Assembly: GCA_963773845.1 (NCBI GenBank)
Contig: CAVZCU010000004.1
Coordinates: 124,001 to 188,000 of the forward strand
Direction of reading: 5' to 3'
Origin: SIAJ01 sp963773845
GTDB taxonomy: Bacteria > Planctomycetota > Planctomycetia > Gemmatales > Gemmataceae
DNA length: 64,000 nucleotides
The position numbers and the translations under genes are program-made. Below the pieces are notes generated by a model, which saw only the letters and a program-made list of their open reading frames with translations, made no database searches and was not told where the DNA came from. Shown in pieces: positions 48,799 to 57,332 of the stretch. Each line of letters starts with the position of its first letter. Position 1 is the stretch's first letter.

Positions 48799-49236
48799 TC
48801 AGAAATGCCGGGAAGGCCGTGCTGGTCGCTTCTGCGGTGCGTCATCAAGCAAAGCTAGCTTGTCGCCGGATGGCACGTTGAACGAGTCTCGGAATCGGGT
48901 TACCACGTCAGGCCACTGGCCGGTGCGAGCGAACACCATCAACACGCCCTTGATGAAGTTGTAAATCCCCTCTCCCGGTCTGTCGGGCATGTAGGGTTGC
49001 ATCTGATTCTCGAATTCACGAGTGGTGACGTCCGCTCCCGCGGCCAGCTTTTGGTAGGTGGATTCCATCACGTCGCAGATGCCGTTGCGCTGCTCGCGGT
49101 TGAAGTCGGACTCCAACACGAGATGCGACCACGGGTCGTCGATGGAGTCGAGGAAGGGCATGATGTAGCCTTCTCGGTCTTCCAAACGTGCGATTCGTTT
49201 CTCCAGGTTATCGAGCCTTCGTTCAACTTCGGTCAT
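48799..49236 (-). CDS. Hypothetical protein of the element, N-terminal coiled coil
   Basis: A 145-residue protein. The first 25 residues (MTEVERRLDNLEKRIARLEDRE) form an obvious coiled coil; the rest is acidic with VLMVFARTGQWPDVVTRFRDSF. No domain recognised. It sits between the recombinase and an HTH-like gene on the same strand, separated by a 196-base gap from the recombinase start. Function unknown. Confidence 0.6.
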   Translation of the reverse strand: MTEVERRLDNLEKRIARLEDREGYIMPFLDSIDDPWSHLVLESDFNREQRNGICDVMESTYQKLAAGADVTTREFENQMQPYMPDRPGEGIYNFIKGVLMVFARTGQWPDVVTRFRDSFNVPSGDKLALLDDAPQKRPARPSRHF

Positions 49237-49276
49237 GACTGGTCCCTCCGAATGTGGTTGTGATCCGACGTGACGC

Positions 49277-49612
49277 TCACGTCAGCGCACCGATGGTACC
49301 ACGGCCTTTGGCGGCTTTTCGTTTCGGACGAAGATTGCAAGTGAAGAGGGGGATCACGCCCCTCTTGTAGCGGTGAAAATGCTCGAATACACCGTCGACG
49401 TCCAACAGGGACTTCTTCGTTTCGCAGCCCCATTCGCGGACCACTTGCAGATTCAGCTTGATGAGACGCACCGTCACGCCGTGCTTGCTGGCGAACGCCG
49501 CCGCGTTCACGCCAAGCTTGTTGTCCCAGAGGGCCAGAGCGCGGTCGAGCATGATCCAACGCCACAAATCTTGCGGCATATTCTTGGGCTTCTTGGCAGG
49601 AAACGGTTTCAT
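49277..49612 (-). CDS. Possible helix-turn-helix protein of the element
   Basis: A 111-residue basic protein. LGVNAAAFASKHGVTVRLIKLNLQVV has the spacing of a helix-turn-helix, and the tail RPKRKAAKGRG is positively charged. This suggests a small DNA-binding regulator, but no family is certain. About 40 bases upstream of its start is the palindrome TTTCATCCGTGAAA with an extra half-site, a candidate operator. Confidence 0.5.
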   Translation of the reverse strand: MKPFPAKKPKNMPQDLWRWIMLDRALALWDNKLGVNAAAFASKHGVTVRLIKLNLQVVREWGCETKKSLLDVDGVFEHFHRYKRGVIPLFTCNLRPKRKAAKGRGTIGALT

Positions 49613-49653
49613 GGCGCAATGCTCATGCGCCGTTGGCGGGACGTGAAGCTATA

Positions 49654-49680
49654 TTTCATCCGTGAAACTAGGTTTCATGG
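49654..49680. promoter_or_regulatory. Candidate operator: palindrome TTTCA-N4-TGAAA plus half-site
   Basis: TTTCATCCGTGAAA at 49654-49667 is a near-perfect dyad, and a further TTTCAT lies at 49673-49678. It is placed just upstream of the small HTH-like gene, in a 300-base stretch (49613-49910) with no convincing gene. Autoregulation is an inference from position only. Confidence 0.35.
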
Positions 49681-49910
49681 GGGCTGAAGAACGTGCCTTC
49701 AAATGATGGGCGATGCCGGCCCGGCTGGAGGGGCCGGAGCCGGCACCGGCGACGGCGCCGCAGCGACCGCTGCGCGTCCCGACGACCAATCGGGCCGCCC
49801 CAAGTTCAGGGGTCCCAGAGAGTCGGCGTGGCCGGGAAGGGACCGACCACGCCGGCGGCCGTGAGGCCGGCACCCTGCCTTCCGAGCCAGGGCCTCCCTT
49901 TCTCAAGGTG

Positions 49911-50254
49911 TCACCAGTTGCCCCAGTCGTCAGCGATCCCGCTCGCGGCCACTTCCTTCTTCGGCTTCGATGCCGGAGCCGCGTAGCAGTTCGCGATCGG
50001 ATCGGGCACGACATCCAGGTCGGTGTAAACATGGAATCCGCCCGCGCCGTTCGCGACGAGCAACTCGCTGGCCGGCTTGGCAGGCGCGATCGGCCGGGCA
50101 TTCGTCGCGGGCGGGTCCGGTGGGCAATCGCTCGGCCCGTAAGCGTGGCCCGCGTTGACCGTCGGACCGTGCGCGCCCCGTGCCCCGAGCAGCGGCACTG
50201 ACCGATTGGCTCGCCGGTCGCGGAGCAGGTGGCTTCGTTGATTACAAGATTCAT
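49911..50254 (-). CDS. Small hypothetical protein of the element, one frame break
   Basis: The beginning MNLVINEATCSATGEPIGQC is in one frame, with its ATG overlapping the upstream stop (ATGA). A more protein-like continuation, HGPTVNAGHAYGPSDCPPD to ADDWGNW, is in another. They join if one base is added or lost near 50185-50200. The result would be about 113 residues, Cys- and Pro-containing, without known domain. Low certainty. Confidence 0.4.
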
Positions 50255-50973
50255 CGTGTCATCTCCTGAAAGGGTGAGGGCGGTTGAAGGGCGGCGTGTT
50301 GCTCGTGCCGCTCTTGCATTCGGCGGCGAAGGTCGGCGTCCCGTTCGGCCCGTCGCTCGGCGGCCTGTTCCACGGCCGGGAGAGGTTCGCCGTCGATCTT
50401 GATGCCGGCGAGGGCCGCCTTCACTCTGTCACGCCGCTCGGCTTCTTGACGGGCGGCCCACTCCTTCGCCTGCCGGCTGCGTGCCGCCAACTCGGCTTCG
50501 CGTGTTGCTTCTTTCGTGTGGCCGAGACCAATTTCCAAAATCTTGATAATGCCGCGGATGGTTTTCACCTCATCCGCTGCTTTTTGGACTTCGCCGATGC
50601 CCGACTCGTCGCCCGATTCCAGGAGTCGCTGCCGTGTCTGATGGAACCGGTCTCGCGCTCGGATAATCTGGCTGGTCCAATGTATCTTCTCTGCCGATAG
50701 CCTTTCTTGGCTCCCCTCCTCGGCAGGCTCCCACATGTTCGTCCATTGGCCGGACAGCGGATCGCGTCGGAGCACGGCCCCGTCCGCGAAGAACAGGCAA
50801 CCGGCATTGGGACCGCTCGGGACGCCGGCGTCGTTCGAGTCACCGTCAACTAGGTCCGGCAGCGCCGCGGCGATGCCGTCCGCTCCCCCGTGCCGAGTGC
50901 AGAAGTCGGCGACCGCTTGTGCCAGCCAGACTTCGGCCGGCTGGTTCGGAACGAACGGAAAATGTCCAGTCAT
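50251..50973 (-). CDS. Hypothetical element protein with long helical C-terminus
   Basis: A 240-residue protein from MTGHFPFVPNQPAEVW. This ATG is preceded by GGGAGG, and the longer frame upstream lacks such a site. After a short N-terminal domain comes a long charged helix-forming region (EATREAELAARSRQAKEWAARQEAERRDR) up to the end. Its stop overlaps the next gene. It stands directly after the terminase gene, where portal or scaffold genes often lie, but I see no motif of those. Confidence 0.55.
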   Translation of the reverse strand: MTGHFPFVPNQPAEVWLAQAVADFCTRHGGADGIAAALPDLVDGDSNDAGVPSGPNAGCLFFADGAVLRRDPLSGQWTNMWEPAEEGSQERLSAEKIHWTSQIIRARDRFHQTRQRLLESGDESGIGEVQKAADEVKTIRGIIKILEIGLGHTKEATREAELAARSRQAKEWAARQEAERRDRVKAALAGIKIDGEPLPAVEQAAERRAERDADLRRRMQERHEQHAALQPPSPFQEMTR

Positions 50974-50995
50974 CGAATCCTCCCTTTCGTGTTGT

Positions 50996-52624
50996 TCAGA
51001 ATCTCCGAAGCCGTGGTGAATTCCCCATCGACTCGCGAGCCACTTGCCGCCAGCCCTCTTGTTCCTCGCTGCCAAAATAGGCAGCGGCTTGCCGCATCCG
51101 CTCGGCCTCGCGCTCCCACATCGACATCGGCCGGCCGGCCGCATCGTCGGGGGACCTCGTGCCGGCCGTCACCGGCCGCTGGCCGACGGCGTCGCAAACG
51201 CCGGCGAGGCAGTTCGCGAGGTCATCGTGGCCGCCGGGCGGATGATCGATGGAATCGCGGCCGCCGCTCCGCGTCCGGCGCTGAAGCGAGGCGAGTTGCA
51301 CGATCAGCGTGTCGTCGTCGAGCAGCTCGACCTCGCCGGCCGTCAGTCGCGGCAGCAACTCGGCGTACAGGACCGCCTTCGGCTTGGCGATCTTGTGAAT
51401 CGCCTCCGCTCGCTCTTTCCACACGCTGGTCGAAGCCCGGTTGTAGAGGATGCCGTGCGACGCGAACGCGGTCCTCGACCACTCGGCGGCGTAGGCGTCG
51501 CCGATGGCCCGGTCGCAGCCGTAGCGCCGGAGCGTCGCTGCCATCGCGGCGACGACCTCATAAGGATTGTGCGGGGACTTGAACCGCTCCAGGCAGTCGA
51601 GCACGACGACGCGATCTTCCTTGTGCGCGATCGCGACGGCGGCGTCGTCCTGTCTCCCCCCGCTCACGTCGCAGAAGGCGGAATAGGCGATGGCGTTGCG
51701 GGGCGGGAGTTCCTTGCGGCCGGGGACGACGAGAGCCTCGACCACGGCCCGGCTGATGAACTCGTCCACATCCTCGCGGAACAAGCCGGTCGCGGTGCAG
51801 TATTCGACGCTCGCCGCGACAGAGTCTTCGGCTATCGCTCTTTGGACAACGGCCTCACTCAGCCTCGGGTTCATCAGGAGCGAGGGGGCGTTCCAGCAGA
51901 GCACGTCGCAATCGTCCTGACCGAACGCACGCTTGAACGTCTGGTAGCAGTAGCCAGCCGCCTTGAAGGGCGTGGTGCTGCAGAACAATCTGCCGCCCGT
52001 CGTCGCCAGGGCAGGGCGCAGGGCACGGATCAACTCCGTGTCGTTCTTGACCTTCGACTCCTCGGTCAATCCGAAGAAGGCGACCTCGTCCACGATGGCA
52101 CCTATCAACGAAAAGCCTCGCGTTGATTGGTGCGAGCCGGTGAGTATCGCAATCTCGATTCCGTTCTTGAGCTTGAATCCCTCACGCTTCTCTTCTTCCA
52201 CTTCGGCTTCGAGGATCGGCGAGGACTGAAAGACCGCGCGCATGTAGTTGTGAATGATCCTCGATTGGAACCGCGTCGGGCTGATGATCGCGAGCATGCC
52301 GATCTCGCCGGCGGACAGCCTCGCCTCCTTCCCCGAAAGGACAGCTTCCGCAGCTCCGACCATCGCGATCGTTTTTGACTTGCCTGACCGCCTGCCACAC
52401 AGCAGCAGGGCTTCGGTGTAGCCGCCGGCGCCGAGCTTCTCGGGATCGCGGCCGGTGCATCGCTTCACCACCTCGTGCTCGGCCTTGGTGGGCTTCAAGC
52501 CGTAGAGCACCTTCAGGAAGGCGATCCAGTTTCGCCAGCTCGCCAGGTCGCCGTCGTCGCTGCCGCTGACGTAGCTGCGGAACAAGTTGCCGTCTTGAAT
52601 TGCCTTGATGATGTCGGGCTTCAT
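50996..52624 (-). CDS. Phage-type terminase large subunit
   Basis: A 542-residue protein. The ATPase half has LLCGRRSGKSKTIAMV (adapted Walker A), LAIISPTRFQSRII and IGAIVDEVAFF (Walker B with catalytic Glu), then a coupling motif FCSTTPF. The nuclease half has AFCDVSGGRQDDAAVAIAH (first Asp), IGDAYAAEWSR and a late acidic group, DHPPGGHDDLANCLAG. This is the normal order for large terminases, which package DNA into proheads. The ATG at 52624 overlaps the stop of the preceding small gene (ATGA-type). Presence of a terminase without capsid genes fits a satellite that uses helper particles. Confidence 0.85.
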   Translation of the reverse strand: MKPDIIKAIQDGNLFRSYVSGSDDGDLASWRNWIAFLKVLYGLKPTKAEHEVVKRCTGRDPEKLGAGGYTEALLLCGRRSGKSKTIAMVGAAEAVLSGKEARLSAGEIGMLAIISPTRFQSRIIHNYMRAVFQSSPILEAEVEEEKREGFKLKNGIEIAILTGSHQSTRGFSLIGAIVDEVAFFGLTEESKVKNDTELIRALRPALATTGGRLFCSTTPFKAAGYCYQTFKRAFGQDDCDVLCWNAPSLLMNPRLSEAVVQRAIAEDSVAASVEYCTATGLFREDVDEFISRAVVEALVVPGRKELPPRNAIAYSAFCDVSGGRQDDAAVAIAHKEDRVVVLDCLERFKSPHNPYEVVAAMAATLRRYGCDRAIGDAYAAEWSRTAFASHGILYNRASTSVWKERAEAIHKIAKPKAVLYAELLPRLTAGEVELLDDDTLIVQLASLQRRTRSGGRDSIDHPPGGHDDLANCLAGVCDAVGQRPVTAGTRSPDDAAGRPMSMWEREAERMRQAAAYFGSEEQEGWRQVARESMGNSPRLRRF

Positions 52625-52845
52625 CGATCCCTCTGGCTTTGGCTTGCCACATGCGGAGGAGGAACGCCGCGCCGTGATGTGAACGTCTCGACCAGTCCGG
52701 GCACCTCATCCAACGCCCGCAGGTGATCGTGCGCGAGTTGCTCGGACTCCGCGAACGTCATGCCCTCGGCGATGATCCGCCACGGGCCGCGAGCGATCCG
52801 CAACCACGTCAGGTAGGGCGCCGCGATCTTGCACTCAGCGAGCAT
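52621..52845 (-). CDS. Small hypothetical protein next to terminase
   Basis: A 74-residue protein beginning MLAECKIAAPYLTWLRIARGPWRII; the ATG at 52845 overlaps the end of the gene before it by 11 bases, which is preferred over an upstream start. Its stop overlaps the terminase start. It is helical and basic, with no domain recognised. The tight overlaps suggest a packaging-related operon. Confidence 0.5.
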   Translation of the reverse strand: MLAECKIAAPYLTWLRIARGPWRIIAEGMTFAESEQLAHDHLRALDEVPGLVETFTSRRGVPPPHVASQSQRDR

Positions 52846-53300
52846 CGGCCGCCTCCGTCTCTTGCTCGGCCGCACCGTTGGCGATGTACGACTTGAGGTC
52901 AATGGCCTTCATCTGCCGCTCGATGCCCAAAGTCTTGGCGATGCCCAGCAAGCTGTTGCACCCCTGAATCCAGGGGCCGAGCATCCCGCTGACCGATTTG
53001 CCGTCGGTTGACTTCGCCATGTCGCTCTCGATCTTCTGCAACACCGACTCCAGCCACAAGAACCGTTCCAGCAGGCTCGACTTGATGCCGCTCAATTCCT
53101 TCGGCCGCCCAGGTCGGTGGCGATGCTGTCGAACCGATCGCGCAGCAATCGGCACAACTCGGTCCGCTGGTCCAATGAGCGGATGAAGCCCGGCGCGAAC
53201 TCGGCCGGCACGTCGGCCGGCTTGCCGTTCCGGTACGGCCGATCCGTCTTTCTCGCGTACTTCTTCGCCACCGCGTCGCCCTCGAACAGATAAACGCATC
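52835..53300 (-). CDS. Possible terminase small subunit-like protein, one frame break
   Basis: The C-terminal frame reads KELSGIKSSLLERFLWLESVLQKIESDM to QETEAADAR. The N-terminal half makes sense in a different frame: VYLFEGDAVAKKYARKTDRPYRN to RFDSIATDLGGR. The two join near 53105 if one base is missing. The N-terminal start is not resolved. Position just before the terminase and the helical, charged nature suggest a small terminase or packaging accessory, but no motif proves it. Confidence 0.4.
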
Positions 53301-53396
53301 CAAGCGCTAAAGCGTCTTGATACGTTTATATTTTAGGGGAAAACGGCCCCCCAAGGCTAGCCTAAATAGGGGGAATCGAGGGGGTAATTTGGGGGG

Positions 53397-54086
53397 TCAA
53401 AGGGCCAATAGACGGGCTACCTGGACGGCGTTGAAGCGTGCTCCTCGCCGCGTGGTATGGCCGTCCTCATTCAGTCGGGCAGCTATCGCGGCGAGGGACA
53501 TCCCGGACTGGCGGAGTGCATGGACCATCGGCAACAGATCGGAGTAGGCATCGCGGGCCAGCCTCTTGCGTGCGGTGGCGGAAGCCTTGTTCCCCGCCTC
53601 TGCCCCTGCCCGTCGCTTGTCCTCCTTGCCGGACCAATGACCGGGACGGGCCGATCCGAGCAGCGTCCCGCGAGCCTTTGCAGCCGCGAGCGAATCCTTG
53701 GTGCGCTTGGATATGGCGCGGGCTTCCTCTTCCGCGACCGCCGCGAGGATGTGGATTGTCAGCGTGTTTGCCTGGGGATTATCGCAGCAAATGAAGGGCA
53801 CCTTGGATTCCAGGAGGTTCGCGAGAAACGCCACGTTGCGGGACAAGCGGTCGAGCTTGGCGATGACGAGCGTTGCCTTCGCCCGCTTGGCATGGGCGAT
53901 GGCCTTCGCCAGCTCCGGGCGATCATTCCGCTTCCCCGATTCGACCTCGATATAGAGCGGCACCAGGAGGCGGCTGCTCGTCTGAGCCGCGTAGGCTTCA
54001 ATGGCGGTTCGCTGGGCATCCAGGCCGAGCCCGCTCTTGCCTTGCTCCTTCGTGCTGACCCGGCAATAGCCGATGATCCCCGACAT
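53397..54086 (-). CDS. Serine recombinase (resolvase/invertase type)
   Basis: A 229-residue protein from MSGIIGYCRVSTKEQG, chosen because the resolvase fold starts there; the upstream extension is basic and unlike the family. Catalytic Ser10 is in CRVST, and KLDRLSRNVAFL carries the Arg pair. RTKDSLAAAKARG follows, and a C-terminal helix-turn-helix (SLAAIAARLNEDGHTTRRGARF) binds DNA. This is the short, two-domain type of site-specific recombinase, distinct from the large integrase at the left end. Upstream is a G-rich gene-free stretch (53301-53396). It may resolve multimers or invert DNA within the element. Confidence 0.85.
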   Translation of the reverse strand: MSGIIGYCRVSTKEQGKSGLGLDAQRTAIEAYAAQTSSRLLVPLYIEVESGKRNDRPELAKAIAHAKRAKATLVIAKLDRLSRNVAFLANLLESKVPFICCDNPQANTLTIHILAAVAEEEARAISKRTKDSLAAAKARGTLLGSARPGHWSGKEDKRRAGAEAGNKASATARKRLARDAYSDLLPMVHALRQSGMSLAAIAARLNEDGHTTRRGARFNAVQVARLLAL

Positions 54087-54235
54087 GGCACGTCCCCCTC
54101 TTCGCAGTTCGTGGGCTATCCATGCCATTATAACGTTTGCCTTAAGGAACGTCTAGGCAAATGTAATAGAAAGGGGTAGCCCCCCGGCGGGGATGGGGAT
54201 AGGGTAGCGCTACTCGCAAACGCCAGGGCCAGCCC

Positions 54236-55021
54236 ATGATTCGCCTCAAATGCCCGTACTGTAGCAAGAAGTTGAAGGTCAAGGACGATGCTGCCGGGCA
54301 GCACGTACGTTGTCCTTCATGTACTTATTCGTTCGTGGCAATGACCGATCCAATTGGTTCAGTTCCAGATATGCAATCTCATACCGGACCGCTTCCTGAA
54401 TGGATGAACGAGAGACGATCGCCAGAATGGGAGAATATCTCTGCTAATAATGACCCAAGGCGCGAACGCGAAACGGGACCTGGCTCGCCACGACTGAAGC
54501 GTCGGCGCTCGTCGGCAGCGCCTTTGTGGATTGGGCTCGGCATTCTCGGTGCGCTGGTGTTTCTGGGGGTGGGGGGAACCGTCGTCGTGCTCATTATTCA
54601 GCGGCTGAACCGCACCGGTCCTAACGCGCCTGCGGAAGGTCGAGTGAGGCTAACCGACGAGCAGAAGGCGGCCGGCGATTCAGCCACCAAAGAATTGGGT
54701 CGCATCGAGGCGGCAGTGCAAGTCGGCGTCAGCTACCAGAACTACAGCAAGCTGGTGATCGATGCGAAGGCGGCAACAAACGAAGCGAGCCGGACACTTC
54801 CAACTTGTGACTTGCGTACAAGGATCAGCGAGGCGATGGACGCCTACGCCGACGCGGGCACGGTCTGGAACGACAAGATATTCCACCGGGAACGGGGCGT
54901 CGATTCGGCGATCATCGCGCGATACGAACTGAAGAGCGATGAGGACCCTGACGTTGCTTTGCAGCTCATTTGGGCCGTTGCGGATTCCAAGTTGAGGGCG
55001 GCACGAGCCCTCCAACAGTGA
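54236..55021 (+). CDS. Zinc-ribbon membrane protein, cargo gene
   Basis: A 261-residue protein. Two CPxC knuckles (CPYCSKKLKVKDD and CPSCTYSF) form an N-terminal zinc ribbon of the type frequent in Gemmata-like genomes. A linker with RRERETG follows, then one membrane segment at about residues 98-122 (IGLGILGALVFLGVGGTVVVL). The soluble C-terminus of about 135 residues is helical (AAGDSATKELGRIEAAVQVG). It and the next gene are the only plus-strand genes in the left part of the element, and their codon use is less extreme in GC. Function unknown. Confidence 0.65.
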   Translation: MIRLKCPYCSKKLKVKDDAAGQHVRCPSCTYSFVAMTDPIGSVPDMQSHTGPLPEWMNERRSPEWENISANNDPRRERETGPGSPRLKRRRSSAAPLWIGLGILGALVFLGVGGTVVVLIIQRLNRTGPNAPAEGRVRLTDEQKAAGDSATKELGRIEAAVQVGVSYQNYSKLVIDAKAATNEASRTLPTCDLRTRISEAMDAYADAGTVWNDKIFHRERGVDSAIIARYELKSDEDPDVALQLIWAVADSKLRAARALQQ

Positions 55022-55082
55022 TTGCGTCTATCGGCGACATGGCATATTAGACGAATTGTGACACAACGGGCCGAGGCTCCCT

Positions 55083-55379
55083 ATGAACGAGATCATCCAT
55101 TCGGAAAGCGAAGCGACTCGACTCTTCATGGAGGAGTCGAAGTGGATGAAATTATCAGATGGCGCGCTGTCGCGAAAGTTTCAGCTCGCCGAAATTCGCA
55201 TCGACAAGTGTAACTCCGGGTTTCAATCGCGTGTCGAAGTATACGACATCGAGCCACACGAGGGGCGTGTCACAGCCACTTTGGATGAGGCAAAGGAAGA
55301 TGCATGGCGAGTCTTTAAGGCCTACATCTTGTTCAAGATGGTCACCGCGCCGTTGCCGCCGCCAGCGAAACAAACGTAA
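55083..55379 (+). CDS. Hypothetical protein, second cargo gene
   Basis: A 98-residue soluble, acidic protein (MNEIIHSESEATRLFMEESKWMKLSDGAL, ending PPPAKQT). AGGCTCCCT precedes the ATG, a weak ribosome site. No domain recognised. It follows the zinc-ribbon gene after 61 bases and may share its transcript. Confidence 0.5.
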   Translation: MNEIIHSESEATRLFMEESKWMKLSDGALSRKFQLAEIRIDKCNSGFQSRVEVYDIEPHEGRVTATLDEAKEDAWRVFKAYILFKMVTAPLPPPAKQT

Positions 55380-55391
55380 CGTCTTGTTGGA

Positions 55392-55672
55392 CTACGGGTG
55401 CGTCGCACTCATTCGGCCGACCCACCCGGCCGCCAAGTAAGCGGCCTCCCACGCCTCGTCCTCGCTCCGATACAGCCGCTCGCTGAAACGGACCTTGTCG
55501 GCCTCTGCCGCGACCCACGCCCGAACGCCTTGCGGCGTCTGCCGCGTTCGCGGATCGACCACGCCCACCAGCCGGATTCTTTCGGCTGCTCGAATACGGT
55601 GACGGTCAGGCGGCCGAACCGGGCCGTCATGTTGCCGTTCGCGGAGCTTAGATACCGGGGTTCGCGGTTCAT
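55392..55672 (-). CDS. Small hypothetical element protein, one frame break
   Basis: It starts MNREPRYLSSANGNMTARFG with an ATG that overlaps the previous stop (ATGA). The continuation VDPRTRQTPQGVRAWVAAEADK to VGRMSATHP is in another frame; a small indel near 55565 joins them after GWWAW. About 92 residues, no known domain. Confidence 0.4.
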
Positions 55673-57260
55673 CGCTTCACCCCCTGCCGAGCGGCGTCGG
55701 CGAAAGGATGGCATCCTTCACAGAGTGGGAGGCAATCGGTCAACTCCTCGCAGCCGAGCCGCTCGTAGGTCCGGTGATGCACTTGCAGCGGCTTCGCCGC
55801 GTAGCAGACGGCACAACGATTGCCCCAGTGCTCACGCACTTGCCGCGAGAATTGGAACCAACGCGGCGTCTTGAGCATGGCAGCGTAGCCGGGCGGTCGA
55901 GACGGTGCCGCCGGGATAGCCGGGTTAGCCGGGTTTCCCGGAACGGGGGGCAGCCACCGTTCCCAGGCATCCAAGAAGTCAGCCCGGTGATACCCTCGGG
56001 CCGACTGATTCTTGTTCTTGTTCGGTTTGATATCGTAGGGTTTCAACAGGCTGGCGAGCTTTTCGTTGTTGATGGGGCGACCGTGGTTGTACTCCGACCA
56101 TCCCTCTCCTTCCCTCTGCTCCAGCCGAGCGATCAATTCCGCCGTCGCGATGAATGTGCATTCCTTCCCGAAGATGTCGCGGCAGGCGCTCGAGCAGGCG
56201 CAGGCCGGGGTCCGCCATCTCGACTTCCCGCTTGTAGTTCTCCAATCCCAAGGCGAACGCACTGAGATCATCGATCAGTCCCGGCGACTCGACCATGAGC
56301 ACGGCCTGGAGTGGCAGAAACAACTCAGCCATCCGATCACTTATGTCAAACGGTTCCAAATCGGCGTAGGATTGCTTTGCCAACTCCCGCACGCTCTCGT
56401 CCGCAGCCCACGCATCCAGTTTTTCGTGCAGTAACTTCCCTTCCTTCTCGATGTCCCGCATTCGGGCGCGCCGCACCTGCTCGCTCTTCGTCTTCCGTTT
56501 GAGCAGGATCGGCAGGCACCGATCGGCCAGCGGGCCGGTCAATCCGCCGATCAGGGCGACGGCCTTGGGGCAGTAGCTCGGGAACTTCTTCGGCGTGTGG
56601 TCCTGTCCTACGCACCGCTTCACGGTCGCGTCCTTGGTGATTGCTCCGCAAAAGAGGTCATATAAGACCTGGCTGGATTCGGAGCCGGCGCGGATGAGGC
56701 CTTGGGCCTCATCGTGGAGGAGGGTCGGGCGATCCGTCTCGATGCTCCGGAACATCGACGCCGACGAAAGGTTCACATTCAGTTCGGCATTCCGACAGAC
56801 CTGGAGCAGTAACTCCAGCAGCCGGGTCTTGCCGCACTCCTTCTGAATCGAGGTGATCCCCAAATGGGGGAATCGATCCCAGAGGTCGGCCAGCCATGAG
56901 GACATGACCCACGCGGTCACTACCACCGCAGTCTGCTGGGGCATGTAGACGTAGCCCGTCAGGTAGGCGAAAACGGCCTCCCCCAGCCCGGCCCCGGCCC
57001 CCTGCCCGGAAACCCGGCTATCCCGGCTATCCCGCCTATCACCGATGACCTTCAGCTCGTCCGGATCGGATTCCACAATGGCATCCGCCACGATCTTCCG
57101 GGCAGCCTCGGCGGCAGCGCCGGCGCCACGCTCGCCGAATCGTTCCCAGAACGTGATTCTGGGATGGCCGTTAGCAATCGTGGAAAAAGGCTCGGGAGCG
57201 CAGCCGGGCCGCGATGGGCCGGGGTATAATGGGGCTGCCGGGCTTCACTACGCTTGGCAT
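55669..57260 (-). CDS. DUF3631-type ATPase fused to HNH endonuclease domain, two frame breaks
   Basis: The start MPSVVKPGSPII at 57260 has AGGAG six bases upstream. The frame changes near 57185 into FWERFGERGAGAAAEAARKI, and near 56182 (extra C) into CRDIFGKECTFIATAEL. The middle has a degenerate P-loop (SIQKECGKTRLLELL), PTLLHDEAQGL and the DUF3631 block (CGAITKDATVKRCVG to LADRCLPILLKRK), as in phage primase/helicase-like proteins. After about 430 residues, in the same frame as the preceding part, comes an HNH domain: CAVC, LQVHHRTYERLGCEELTDC and CEGCH. The fusion is unusual. It probably acts in element DNA replication or packaging. Confidence 0.65.
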
Positions 57261-57292
57261 GTCGGTCTCCTGTTGTTGGTACCTGTTGACTT

Positions 57293-57323
57293 GACCCGCC
57301 GGCGTTCGTACCGTCGGCGGGTC
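57293..57323 (-). terminator. GC-rich hairpin between two minus-strand element genes
   Basis: GACCCGCCG and CGGCGGGTC pair around a short loop. It lies between the end of the excisionase-like gene and the start of the DUF3631-HNH gene, the right place for partial termination or attenuation. No U-tract follows. Confidence 0.45.
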
Positions 57324-57332
57324 GCTTCATTT

